NCBI GenBank assembly: GCA_964428835.1
Contig: CAYRZQ010000006.1
Location: 1-64,000, forward strand
Origin: JAIXWP01 sp964428835
Lineage (GTDB): Bacteria > Bacteroidota > Bacteroidia > Flavobacteriales_D > Sanyastnellaceae
Reading direction: 5' to 3'
Length of the DNA stretch: 64,000 nucleotides
Below the pieces are notes generated by a model. It saw nothing but the letters and a program-made list of their open reading frames with translations. It was not told where the DNA came from and did not search any database. A program made the translations under genes and the position numbers. This document shows, in pieces, positions 19,618 to 28,865 of this stretch; positions within the stretch are counted from its first letter, which is position 1; each line of letters begins with the position of its first letter.

Positions 19618-22600
19618 TTATTTCTGCACCCTCACGTTTGCATTTCCAACTTTAATGATGTAGCTGCCGCTGCTTTGCGCTGCAAAGTCAATAGTGTTGT
19701 TCATGGAAGTTATTTTCCCGCGCATTACTTCTCTGCCTGTAACATCCATTACGATGTAGTCAGACCCAATTAGAGATTGGGAAACTTGTAATTGCAGATT
19801 ATCAAAAACAGGGTTGGGGTAGGCGTTAATACGTGTATCATTGAGTTCACCAATTGATACCACGGTGAATAATTCGCTTTCAACAGAACAACCATTTTCA
19901 CCTGTAATTACTACATAATAGTCACCAGGTATTTCGGTATAGAATGTTTGTTCGGTTGCACCTTCAACGACTGTCCCATTCTCATTATACCATTGCCAAG
20001 AGACACCTTCCACTGCGGTCAAATCGCCTTGTACGCCTACAAATACGTCATTAGAAGGAAGCGGTAACTCTTCAACTTCCCATTGTGAGGTTACCTGACA
20101 TAGAGGATTGGTCATGACCACTTCTATTTCCATGTCACTTCCAAAAACGATTGGGTGCTCGAAAGAAGTAACATCTGCAATGAAGTTGCCATTGACAAAC
20201 CAATCGGTTGATTCCAAGTATGGATAAGTGATTTCGTGTGAAAAATCTTCGTCAAAACAAATTTCTAAGATTTCATTATAGCGCGGAATTTCATCGCATG
20301 AATAAATTTCATGAAACGCGGTATTGGTAATAATAGGCGGGTTTGAATCGAAATAAATTCCTGCCGTATTTTCAATAATATCACCAGGACTCACGCCAGG
20401 CATGGTGCGGATTTTATAAGTCAAGGATCCAATGGACTCCACGAAATTCGCTCCGCTATCGGGCAACATAATTCCATTAAACATAAAGTTAACCATCCCA
20501 TCATTGCCGATAGTTACAGTCATTGGGTCTGATGCTGAGGTAGGCTGAAACGTGGATATATCGAGCTTTTCAATATCGATGAGGTTTTCGATGCGCACAT
20601 TTTGTGCGGGAGCATTACCTGTATTTTGGAAACGAATACGATACTCTATTTCAGTGTCTTCAAGAATGAAATGATTATCAGTGTATCCAACGGGATCGCC
20701 CTGAATATCATTGGGGTCGTAGGCGCAAAGAACCTCAAGTTGGCTATTCCACAACTCGTCAAGTATTAAGTTACCTTCACAGTATAGCTGAATTTCAATG
20801 GTTGTACCGAAAAAGTCTCCAATATAGTCAACGCCGGGACTAGGAATATGTGACCATATATTCCCGTCGAAACCAGGAGGAATATTGGTAAGCTCCCATA
20901 TCACTACTCCTGGTGAGGGATAAGAAATGGAATAAACAGTTTCGCTGTTATCATCAGTGTTGATATAAGTGAAGAAAGGGTTTATAGTGAGAGTAGGATC
21001 AAAAGTAAAAGCTACAGTACCGTTCATTGGTTGAGAACTATAATTATACAAGCTAGAATAAACCTGAAAGCCATTATTGCAATCAAGAATATTGTATTCG
21101 TTATCGAGATTTGACCAAAAGTTATAGTAGCAATCTGCCTCAACAATCACGGGTATTTCAAGTGTATCACAGGTAGGTAGCGAGATTGGTATTATGTTTA
21201 AAGGAAAGGGGGTAGTAAAGAATTCAGAAGACGGTTGAAAGTAAATCTCAGTGGTATTAGGGCTTAAATCATAGATTGTCGCAGTACCAACATTACCAAT
21301 TGATGAAATGGAGTTGCTTCCTGGAGCATACACTTCTCCGGAATAAGCGATGAACGGCTCGATTATTCCTTCAGTATCTCTTATCCCATTGTTGTTAAAG
21401 TCATTGAACACTTGAATCATTAACGTGTTGGAGTATTGGCAATACATATTCACAGTTGCATTAGGGTCGTAATTGCAGGCAGAAGCTTCCATGCAACCAT
21501 AAATGATGGGCTCACAAATTCCGTCAGAATCTAAATCCACAATGCAGTTTCCATTGCAGTCTAAATTGGATTCAGGAAAAAAGCAAGAACCATCGTCTTG
21601 ATACGCTAGTGGCTGGTAGTTGCATGCAAAGGGATTTGTGCAGCCTTCCAATTCTAGCTCGTCGCAGACTCCGTTTTCATTCAAATCATTGAGACAAATA
21701 CCATCACAATCAAGATAATTGACCACTTGATAAGTACAAAAAGCTTGTTCACCAAAGTTACACGCATCAGGATCGTTGCATTCAGTAATGTTAAATAAAA
21801 GCTCAATTGCTGGTGTGAAGTTTAATGGCCTGCGAACATCGGTCTGAATGAAACCATCTGTTGTTGTCACAAATCCGCCATAATCGGGGTCGTAAGGTTC
21901 GCCCAATACGGAAATAGATTCAAGTTCGTTAACCTTCTTGACTCGAGCATTATAACCCAAATTTGCAAGCAAATTAATGGGTTGAATAAAAGGAATAAAT
22001 ATTGGTTGACCACTTAGTATTTGACTGTAGACTTCATCGGAAATAAGGAATGGATCACTAGAGGCCAATAACTCATTGGCCCCAATTTCCCAACTGGTGA
22101 CATCTGTAATTTCTATTTTTACTTCTGCGCCTACTTCCGTGCTAGGACCGAAGAATACTTTGAGTCCTATGCAGCTTAATTGACTTTCTGAATAATAACT
22201 CTCATAGTAGTAGTTTGAAGAGGGACTAAGATCTACACCCGATCCTATTATAAGCTCCTTTAAATTACTGTTGAAGCTTTGTCTAGCCCTTGTATCAGAA
22301 ATCTCGAGGGGTTTTACGAAAACATTATTGGTAATATTATTATCATTTGGTAAATTGAATACTACATCGTAGGTGCCTACTGACTGAGGATATACAACCT
22401 CGATTAATACAGTATCAATTTCTTTTGCAGGAATGACGGCTGAACCATAAAACTCTTGTCCATTTAATTCAACAACAACTTCTGCTAGCTGGTTGGTCTG
22501 TGAATAATTCCTCACTGCAGCCAGCATGGCCACAGGATAAGAAGCAGCTCCCATTTCAACGGGAACAACGGCATATTCGTAATTATTCCAAATGTCATTT

Positions 22601-23310
22601 AACCATGCATTAGAAATACCCAGATCATGGTTGGGCGTGGTGACTATTTGAACATCGTCTATCATCCAATTTAAATCGAAAACACCTACCCATCGGAATC
22701 TTAACCAAATCTGATCGACTCCTTGCTGTGAGGCGATTTGTGAAAGATGAAAAACCTCTTCTTTGGGGTTTGAAATAGTCTCTTGTGATGACAGATTTTC
22801 TGGCCATAAAAGAAAGCGTGTACCCGAAGGTGCTTGAGAGATACTCGTCGTGCTAATATCTGGCCATGTAAAACCATCTGTTGAGATTTCCAAGAGGCAT
22901 CTAGGCGCATGACTAGGTGACTGATAGTTAGTAGGAAAAGTAGAGTTATGAGCAGTTTCGAATCTTAGATATATGTCATCTAGTCCAGTGATATTGATAG
23001 GTTGTGAAGTTTGAAACCAACAATTTTCGACTACAAAATCCGATGAGTTATAGGATGCATGTGGTGAATTAACATGCATATAGCCATTACTATTAGTTGT
23101 AGACTGAATAGGAAATTCACGGGTTGATGAAAGCTCCTGAACTCCGCAACTGAAATTGACATCAGAGGCATACTCTGTGAACCCCTCCTCATAGGCGTTG
23201 CTCAACACCCAGTCGTTGCAATTTGAAAAGTCATTCGACCAAATTACATTCTGAGAAAAAGCACAAAAGGAAATAGCAAATAAAGCGAGAATTGATGCTA
23301 GTTTTTTCAT
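19618..23310 (-). CDS. Large secreted protein with calcium-loop/cysteine motifs and T9SS type A sorting domain
   Basis: 1,230 residues from ATG 23310, chosen because MKKLASILALFAISFCAFSQ is a clean signal peptide; an upstream TTG would add eight residues. The N-terminal region (about 25-235) starts WSNDFSNCNDWVL and resembles a jelly-roll/MAM-like domain (CLLEISTDGFTW, WLRFRW, WMIDDVQI). Three GCxxPxACNYxP-type cysteine motifs are mixed with DLNENGVCDE and DLDSDGICE loops like thrombospondin type 3 calcium sites (about 510-640). Then comes the CAYDPNDIQGDPVGYTDNHF module and a type A sorting domain ending KVGNANVRVQK. Its last 485 bp are nearly identical to the neighbour at 23416. Function unknown; surface or released protein. 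Confidence 0.9.
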   Translation of the reverse strand: MKKLASILALFAISFCAFSQNVIWSNDFSNCNDWVLSNAYEEGFTEYASDVNFSCGVQELSSTREFPIQSTTNSNGYMHVNSPHASYNSSDFVVENCWFQTSQPINITGLDDIYLRFETAHNSTFPTNYQSPSHAPRCLLEISTDGFTWPDISTTSISQAPSGTRFLLWPENLSSQETISNPKEEVFHLSQIASQQGVDQIWLRFRWVGVFDLNWMIDDVQIVTTPNHDLGISNAWLNDIWNNYEYAVVPVEMGAASYPVAMLAAVRNYSQTNQLAEVVVELNGQEFYGSAVIPAKEIDTVLIEVVYPQSVGTYDVVFNLPNDNNITNNVFVKPLEISDTRARQSFNSNLKELIIGSGVDLSPSSNYYYESYYSESQLSCIGLKVFFGPSTEVGAEVKIEITDVTSWEIGANELLASSDPFLISDEVYSQILSGQPIFIPFIQPINLLANLGYNARVKKVNELESISVLGEPYDPDYGGFVTTTDGFIQTDVRRPLNFTPAIELLFNITECNDPDACNFGEQAFCTYQVVNYLDCDGICLNDLNENGVCDELELEGCTNPFACNYQPLAYQDDGSCFFPESNLDCNGNCIVDLDSDGICEPIIYGCMEASACNYDPNATVNMYCQYSNTLMIQVFNDFNNNGIRDTEGIIEPFIAYSGEVYAPGSNSISSIGNVGTATIYDLSPNTTEIYFQPSSEFFTTPFPLNIIPISLPTCDTLEIPVIVEADCYYNFWSNLDNEYNILDCNNGFQVYSSLYNYSSQPMNGTVAFTFDPTLTINPFFTYINTDDNSETVYSISYPSPGVVIWELTNIPPGFDGNIWSHIPSPGVDYIGDFFGTTIEIQLYCEGNLILDELWNSQLEVLCAYDPNDIQGDPVGYTDNHFILEDTEIEYRIRFQNTGNAPAQNVRIENLIDIEKLDISTFQPTSASDPMTVTIGNDGMVNFMFNGIMLPDSGANFVESIGSLTYKIRTMPGVSPGDIIENTAGIYFDSNPPIITNTAFHEIYSCDEIPRYNEILEICFDEDFSHEITYPYLESTDWFVNGNFIADVTSFEHPIVFGSDMEIEVVMTNPLCQVTSQWEVEELPLPSNDVFVGVQGDLTAVEGVSWQWYNENGTVVEGATEQTFYTEIPGDYYVVITGENGCSVESELFTVVSIGELNDTRINAYPNPVFDNLQLQVSQSLIGSDYIVMDVTGREVMRGKITSMNNTIDFAAQSSGSYIIKVGNANVRVQK
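19622..20106. repeat. 485-bp near-identical repeat, copy 1 (3' end of the 19618 gene)
   Basis: Aligns without gaps to 23420-23904 (offset 3798) with one difference, G at 20061 against T at 23859. Similarity drops sharply beyond 20106. It encodes the Ig-like segment and the sorting domain. Confidence 0.95.
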
Positions 23311-23415
23311 TGCGCTGAAATTAAATTGTTTCAATTTGAGTAGCTTAAATTGGAAATATTACTTAACTGAAGCTTAGGTTTCTTATAGATTGAATATTAG
23401 CGTCGTTGATAAGCA

Positions 23416-26400
23416 CTACTTCTGCACCCTCACGTTTGCATTTCCAACTTTAATGATGTAGCTGCCGCTGCTTTGCGCTGCAAAGTCAATAGTGTTGTTC
23501 ATGGAAGTTATTTTCCCGCGCATTACTTCTCTGCCTGTAACATCCATTACGATGTAGTCAGACCCAATTAGAGATTGGGAAACTTGTAATTGCAGATTAT
23601 CAAAAACAGGGTTGGGGTAGGCGTTAATACGTGTATCATTGAGTTCACCAATTGATACCACGGTGAATAATTCGCTTTCAACAGAACAACCATTTTCACC
23701 TGTAATTACTACATAATAGTCACCAGGTATTTCGGTATAGAATGTTTGTTCGGTTGCACCTTCAACGACTGTCCCATTCTCATTATACCATTGCCAAGAG
23801 ACACCTTCCACTGCGGTCAAATCGCCTTGTACGCCTACAAATACGTCATTAGAAGGAATCGGTAACTCTTCAACTTCCCATTGTGAGGTTACCTGACATA
23901 GAGGGTTTTCAATAATCATTTCTATATTCCAGTTTTCTCCGAAACCAGCATCCTGTGTGAAGTTTAGGGAATTGCTAACTACTTGATCATTCACCAACCA
24001 AGTGATAGTTTCGATGTGAGGATAAGTTATTATCTGAGAAAACTCACCATTGAAGCATAATGTCAGCGGCTCATCGAATTGAGGTATTTCGTCGCAACTG
24101 TAGATTTCGTGAAACGCAGTGTTTGTGATGATTGGAGGATTATTATCAAAATAAATAGCCGCGGTGTTATTAATGATTTCTCCTACCTCAACAGTTGGAA
24201 TAGTTCGAATTTTATAGATCAAAAATCCTTGAGAACCTTCGAGATCTGATGTGCTATCAGGTAACATGATATGATTGAAAATAAATCTTACCATACCATC
24301 CTCATCAACCACAGTGCTCATATTATGTGAAGATGTGATTGGTTGAAAAGTGCTGATATCAAGGCGTGCGATATCAATTTGATTTTCTATGGTTACATCT
24401 GTAGCAGGCGCATTTCCGGTATTTTGAAACCTGATTTTATATTCAATTTCGGTATCAGAGAGAATGAAGTGATTCTCTGTATATCCAATTGGATTTGCTT
24501 GAATATCGTTGGGGTCATAGGCACAACTTACGAGTACATCTTGATCATAAGATTGCTCCACGACCGTGAATCCGTTATACGTAAGAACAATATCAGTCTG
24601 GAAGTTAAAAATGTCGCCAACAAAATCTACGCCTGGTCCATCAATGTAAACGGCCACATCTATGATCTGACCAGGAAGCAAATTAGATATTTCCCAAGTG
24701 ATTATACCTGGTTGGGCACTTATTATGGGCGCACTCCAGAGTATAGGCTCTATTTCCAACATTGGATCGAATTCCATAGTAACTGTTCCGTCCAAAGGCA
24801 CATTTCCTGTGTTGTTTATCCAGATATAAGGAATGAATCCTTCAATACAAGCCATGGTAGCCCCTTCCCAAAAGTTATTGCTATTAGCGGCACTTGTTAT
24901 AATGGTTGCGTAGAATAAGGGGAATTCTAGCGTTTCACATGAGGGGATATTTACAGTGCTAATCAGTGAACCTGAAGGTATATAGCCAGTACCTTCCGAA
25001 GGAATAAGCTCAATAGTATAGCTTCCTTCCGGCAACGATTGTAATACAAACAGACCGGTGTCATTTGGGAATACTTGAATGTTCAATTCTTGGATAAATA
25101 AATGGCCGATGCCCGCAATGGCAGCTTCTAGAGATGTAGAGCCGTCTCTTATTCCGTTATTGTTTTCATCAAAAAATGCTACTGCCTTAAGATCAGATTG
25201 AGTTAGACAAGATCCATCTTCGGCTTCAGCGTTGGGGTTGTAGTTGCATGCAGCTTCGTCGGTGCATCCAAAAATTTCAAACTCATCGCAGATATTATTA
25301 TTGTTAATATCATTGACGCAATTACCATCACAATCGAGATAGTTGAACTCAGGGTATTGGCAAATGGTAGCGGCACCATAATTACACGCCAATAGATCAC
25401 TACAGCCAAAGTCCTCAATTCTCATACGAATGGCTGGCGTAAAACCAAAACCAATAAACCAATTGAATGCATTGCCTGAGCCGTAGGGGCCAAAACCAAC
25501 CATTCCAAAGTCGTCGTCTTCGGGCTCAGACATAATGAATATACGATCAATAGATTCGAATCTTCTAATTTCAATGAAGTAAATACCCCCAGCTTCAAGA
25601 GAGGCAGGCTCTTCTAAAGGGACAAAAACATATTCTCCAGAAGCAGACGCGGCAATCATTTCTTGAGTTACCATAAAGGCTTCTGATTGTCCGAGAAGCG
25701 AGTTGGTTTGGATAGTCTCTATTTCTTCATAAAGAAATATTTGGCACCATGTTCCCTCATCTGATAGATCCGATACTAAGAATTCAGCTCCGTAACAAGT
25801 AGTCGGGGTATTTATAGAATAGCGGCATCCTATGGCAGTTTCCGCATCGTTGTTCAAAGTTCGGGGAACAAGATTGTCGTTCGAGTTTTGACCAAAAGAA
25901 CCAAGTGTGACCTCTATAGGCGCGAAGAGCGAATTATCCAGTGGCGTTTCATCTTCAGCTAAGCTAAATTGTACATTATAAAGTTGAGGCGCTGTTGGTA
26001 AGAAAAATTCTTCAGTCCATAAGGTATCAATTGAGCCTGAAGGGATAACATCCTGCATAAAGTAGTCAGTATTGTTGATAGTAACCGTGACTTGTGCTGT
26101 TTGTGGGAGCGAACCGTTATTTCGAACGATAGCCCCCATACTTACAGGTTTTACAAGGGCTTCACTTAGGGGAACTGCATGGTACTCAAAGTAATTAATA
26201 ATATCTCCTACAAAAACTTCCTGGATACTTAATGCATTTTCTGGCATTTCACCTAGCTCAACGTCGTCAACCATCCAAGCGTAGCCATAAGATCCCTTCC
26301 AACGAAATCTCAACCAAATCTGATCTACTCCAGGTTGCGATGCAATGGTGGTTAGATTAAAAAAATGCTCGGTGGGATTGTTTACAGGGTCTTGTGTTTG

Positions 26401-26907
26401 CATCGTTGGCCAAAGTTCAAAGCGTGTTCCCGGTGCTGCTTCATTAACCTCGTATGTAGTCACATCTGGCCACGTAATACCATCTGTAGATACTTCTACA
26501 AGACAATATTCGTTACCATCATCGTTTCCTCCATCCCACATTCTGTAGTAACTTTGAAAGGATAGACCCACTTCATTTAGTCCATTTAAACTGATTGGAG
26601 CAGCAGTTTGAAACCAACAATTCTCTACTTCAACGCCATTATTCAGTGCTCCGTAAATTTCTGAGTCAACAAGCATAAAACCATTGTAATCAGTAGTTGA
26701 TTCTATGGTTGCTATGGCAGCGTTACCACCTGGAGCGTTCACTCCACATTGAAAATTGATGCCTGGAGCATATTGAGTTAGGCCTTCGTCGAAGGCATTG
26801 CCTAAAACCCAGTCATCGCAATTGGAGAAGTCGTTCGACCAAAATGTTTGACTAGTAGAACTAACAGAAAATAGAAGTGCAAAAAGAGGAAGTAAAAGTC
26901 TTTTCAT
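23416..26907 (-). CDS. Large secreted protein, paralogue of the 19618 gene, T9SS type A sorting domain
   Basis: 1,163 residues. Signal peptide MKRLLLPLFALLFSVSSTSQ, then FWSNDFSNCDDWVLGNAFDEG and the same jelly-roll-like N-terminal domain as its neighbour (WLRFRWKGSYGYAWMVDDVELG). GC-DLLACNYG and GCTDEAACNYNPNA motifs flank a DINNNNICDE calcium-type loop. A VAFFDENNNGIRDG SdrD-like segment, the CAYDPNDIQANPIGYTENHF module and a type A sorting domain follow. The last 485 bp match the 19618 gene with one mismatch, while the upstream parts differ clearly. Function unknown; a surface or released protein. Confidence 0.9.
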   Translation of the reverse strand: MKRLLLPLFALLFSVSSTSQTFWSNDFSNCDDWVLGNAFDEGLTQYAPGINFQCGVNAPGGNAAIATIESTTDYNGFMLVDSEIYGALNNGVEVENCWFQTAAPISLNGLNEVGLSFQSYYRMWDGGNDDGNEYCLVEVSTDGITWPDVTTYEVNEAAPGTRFELWPTMQTQDPVNNPTEHFFNLTTIASQPGVDQIWLRFRWKGSYGYAWMVDDVELGEMPENALSIQEVFVGDIINYFEYHAVPLSEALVKPVSMGAIVRNNGSLPQTAQVTVTINNTDYFMQDVIPSGSIDTLWTEEFFLPTAPQLYNVQFSLAEDETPLDNSLFAPIEVTLGSFGQNSNDNLVPRTLNNDAETAIGCRYSINTPTTCYGAEFLVSDLSDEGTWCQIFLYEEIETIQTNSLLGQSEAFMVTQEMIAASASGEYVFVPLEEPASLEAGGIYFIEIRRFESIDRIFIMSEPEDDDFGMVGFGPYGSGNAFNWFIGFGFTPAIRMRIEDFGCSDLLACNYGAATICQYPEFNYLDCDGNCVNDINNNNICDEFEIFGCTDEAACNYNPNAEAEDGSCLTQSDLKAVAFFDENNNGIRDGSTSLEAAIAGIGHLFIQELNIQVFPNDTGLFVLQSLPEGSYTIELIPSEGTGYIPSGSLISTVNIPSCETLEFPLFYATIITSAANSNNFWEGATMACIEGFIPYIWINNTGNVPLDGTVTMEFDPMLEIEPILWSAPIISAQPGIITWEISNLLPGQIIDVAVYIDGPGVDFVGDIFNFQTDIVLTYNGFTVVEQSYDQDVLVSCAYDPNDIQANPIGYTENHFILSDTEIEYKIRFQNTGNAPATDVTIENQIDIARLDISTFQPITSSHNMSTVVDEDGMVRFIFNHIMLPDSTSDLEGSQGFLIYKIRTIPTVEVGEIINNTAAIYFDNNPPIITNTAFHEIYSCDEIPQFDEPLTLCFNGEFSQIITYPHIETITWLVNDQVVSNSLNFTQDAGFGENWNIEMIIENPLCQVTSQWEVEELPIPSNDVFVGVQGDLTAVEGVSWQWYNENGTVVEGATEQTFYTEIPGDYYVVITGENGCSVESELFTVVSIGELNDTRINAYPNPVFDNLQLQVSQSLIGSDYIVMDVTGREVMRGKITSMNNTIDFAAQSSGSYIIKVGNANVRVQK
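23420..23904. repeat. 485-bp near-identical repeat, copy 2 (3' end of the 23416 gene)
   Basis: Partner of 19622-20106; see that entry. The single difference is at 23859. Confidence 0.95.
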
Positions 26908-27224
26908 TTCAATTCGGATTAAGGGATATATTTATACTAACAAATATGCAGAAGTTTTGAGTTGATATCAGTACACTTATAAAGAAAAATATTAATTAAT
27001 ATATAAGTGTAAAGCAATTAGTAAAAGTGAGCACCCGTGTTTCCATAATATTATTTATTCTATTTGCTTTCCTTGAGGCAAGCACTCAATGCGACTTCGA
27101 TAACGGCTATTTCACTGACGTAAATCCTGCTCCAACGATTTCGCCCGTCTATCATGATTGAGCTTTGATTATTTTTGAGGAAATTTTATAAACGCTGGAA
27201 GAGAGCACTCCAAATAAATCAAAG
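26908..27224. other. Divergent intergenic region, 317 bp
   Basis: AT-rich. It separates the secreted-protein gene (minus) from the acyltransferase gene (plus). The only recognisable content is the short open frame at 27027-27161 described separately; no clear TAnnTTTG box was found. Confidence 0.6.
27027..27161 (+). pseudogene. Short exported-peptide ORF, probably a gene remnant
   Basis: GTG-started 44-codon frame. The first 21 residues form a convincing signal peptide (basic start, then a core such as VSIILFILFAFLEAS, then TQ). The remainder is CDFDNGYFTDVNPAPTISP and six more residues to a TGA. A signal peptide followed by only about 23 residues suggests the 5' stub of a lost secreted-protein gene, or a genuine small exported peptide. 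No similar continuation was seen in the following 60 bp. Confidence 0.35.
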
Positions 27225-28397
27225 GTGAGACTTACATTCATCGATATGGCAAGAAGTATTGCCATCATCATGATGCTTGAAGGTCACATGACGGGTGCTG
27301 CCCTTGCTGATGAATTTCGAAATGAAGAATACCCCATTTATTCATGGTGGAGATTTATTCATGGTATCACCTCGCCTCTTTTCTTTACAGTTTCAGGTGT
27401 TATCTTCTCCTATCTCTTGGTTAGCAATGACAGCATTTCTTTTTGGAAAAATAACAGAGTGAAAAAGGGTTTTCGAAGAGTAGTACAGCTATTGTTTTGG
27501 GGGTATTTTTTACAAGTGAATTTATTGACAGTCTTCAAAGTCGTTTATACAGATATTGAATACAATACCGAGTGGCTAAACTCCTTTCATGTGCTCCAAT
27601 CTATTGCAACTGGAATATTTCTGTTGCTCGCCCTTTATGGGCTTTATAAATTGCTTCGGATAGTTCCATTATACATAATTTATATTGCTGGAGGAGTTAT
27701 CATCTTTACACTAAATGGTTATTTAGAGAATTACATTTTTGTTCAAAAGAATTTGGTGGCTGGAGGCTTCATTAGTCAACCACAATATTTCCCCAGCAAC
27801 GCTCCTTCTTTTATTCAGAACATCATATATGGGCAATACTCTGAATTTAGTATTGTCCGCTTCGGTGGCTATACGCTGTTTGGTGGGGCGATTGGAGCGC
27901 TTATTAAAAAGTATGAGTATCGAATCATCAGCATTAGCGCCTCTATTGCTTTTATTGGAGCCGGATTGATTGCCATTCGATTTATGTATCCCGTGTTGGA
28001 ATGGGTAGATGAATTGCTCTACAATCAGCGCATAGAGCTGTTGAGGGTTCAAATCTTTAATGAACCAGCTATGGCAGGTATGGGAATAATTTCAATGACA
28101 TTGGGTGTTCTTATTTTGCTAAATAGATTCTTTACAATTCCCCAAAATCTATTTTTGAAAATGGGACAAAACACCCTGCCCATTTACATTCTTCATGTAA
28201 TAATTCTTTATGAAGGAATCTTTGGCTTTGGTCTCTATCCAAGTTTAATCAATCACAACTTAAATCCCTACCAGTCTGCGCTTGTGAGCGCGTCTTTCAT
28301 TGGTTTGTTTTTTGTCATTGTTAGATACATCGAGCCACTCGAAGAGTTGTACCGAACGTTCATTCGGTATTTATTTTTGAGAAAAAGAGATGACTGA
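27225..28397 (+). CDS. Multispanning membrane acyltransferase-like protein
   Basis: 390 residues with about ten hydrophobic segments. The N-terminus RLTFIDMARSIAIIMMLEGH places an Asp/Arg-His pattern at the first membrane helix, as in the acyltransferase-3 and HGSNAT-like (DUF1624) families, which move acyl groups across membranes onto sugars or lipids. The substrate cannot be inferred. The start is GTG 27225: an in-frame TAA is at 27189 and no ATG lies between. A poly-basic C-terminus (FLRKRDD) is cytoplasmic by expectation. It stands alone, converging on the small membrane protein gene. Confidence 0.7.
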   Translation: MRLTFIDMARSIAIIMMLEGHMTGAALADEFRNEEYPIYSWWRFIHGITSPLFFTVSGVIFSYLLVSNDSISFWKNNRVKKGFRRVVQLLFWGYFLQVNLLTVFKVVYTDIEYNTEWLNSFHVLQSIATGIFLLLALYGLYKLLRIVPLYIIYIAGGVIIFTLNGYLENYIFVQKNLVAGGFISQPQYFPSNAPSFIQNIIYGQYSEFSIVRFGGYTLFGGAIGALIKKYEYRIISISASIAFIGAGLIAIRFMYPVLEWVDELLYNQRIELLRVQIFNEPAMAGMGIISMTLGVLILLNRFFTIPQNLFLKMGQNTLPIYILHVIILYEGIFGFGLYPSLINHNLNPYQSALVSASFIGLFFVIVRYIEPLEELYRTFIRYLFLRKRDD

Positions 28398-28398
28398 T

Positions 28399-28734
28399 TT
28401 ATCCCATATAGAAGACCATTCCCGTAAAAAGCAGACCAATCCCAACAGTCGTTAATCCATAAAGAGGAATATTGGTATCCACGCCCCCTATATGTAGCAG
28501 AAACGTGATTAGAAATGCAAGAACCAATGTTACGCCACCAGCAATCACTGATCGTAATCCCCGTCTTCGTTTGCGTGCATCTTGCATGGTTTTCACTTTA
28601 AACAAAACAGCTTCTGCTATATCCAAATTTACTTGACGCTTCAACAGTCTGGCGAGAATTTCATCACTGGAGTGTCCGCCTTCATATAGCTGCCATACTT
28701 CGTGGAAGAGTCCGTCTGGAATGTGGTGTGTCAT
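28399..28734 (-). CDS. Small two-helix membrane protein of unknown function
   Basis: 111 residues from ATG 28734 (MTHHIPDGLFHEVWQLYEGG). An earlier start would add 32 residues and run into the glutamate dehydrogenase terminator region, so this start is preferred. The N-terminal half is soluble and helical (SSDEILARLLKRQVNLDIAE), followed by a basic patch DARKRRRG and two membrane helices (about 60-82 and 90-110). I do not recognise the family. It is next to the gdhA gene but separated from it by a strong terminator. Confidence 0.7.
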   Translation of the reverse strand: MTHHIPDGLFHEVWQLYEGGHSSDEILARLLKRQVNLDIAEAVLFKVKTMQDARKRRRGLRSVIAGGVTLVLAFLITFLLHIGGVDTNIPLYGLTTVGIGLLFTGMVFYMG

Positions 28735-28802
28735 TTTGAAAAGGTTTATAATTGAAAGGTAGGTGGTTTGTTTTTTCTGAAAAATGATAATTATCATAAA
28801 TG

Positions 28803-28846
28803 AAAAAAGCCTTTCCGAAGTGCTAGGCAATTCGAAAAGGCTTTAT
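28803..28846 (-). terminator. Strong rho-independent terminator of gdhA
   Basis: AAGCCTTT-C-CGAA pairs with TTCG-A-AAAGGCTT across an 11-nt loop. On the minus strand it ends in TTTTTT (28808-28803) and lies just past the gdhA stop. Confidence 0.85.
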
Positions 28847-28865
28847 AAATACTATGGATAATTCC

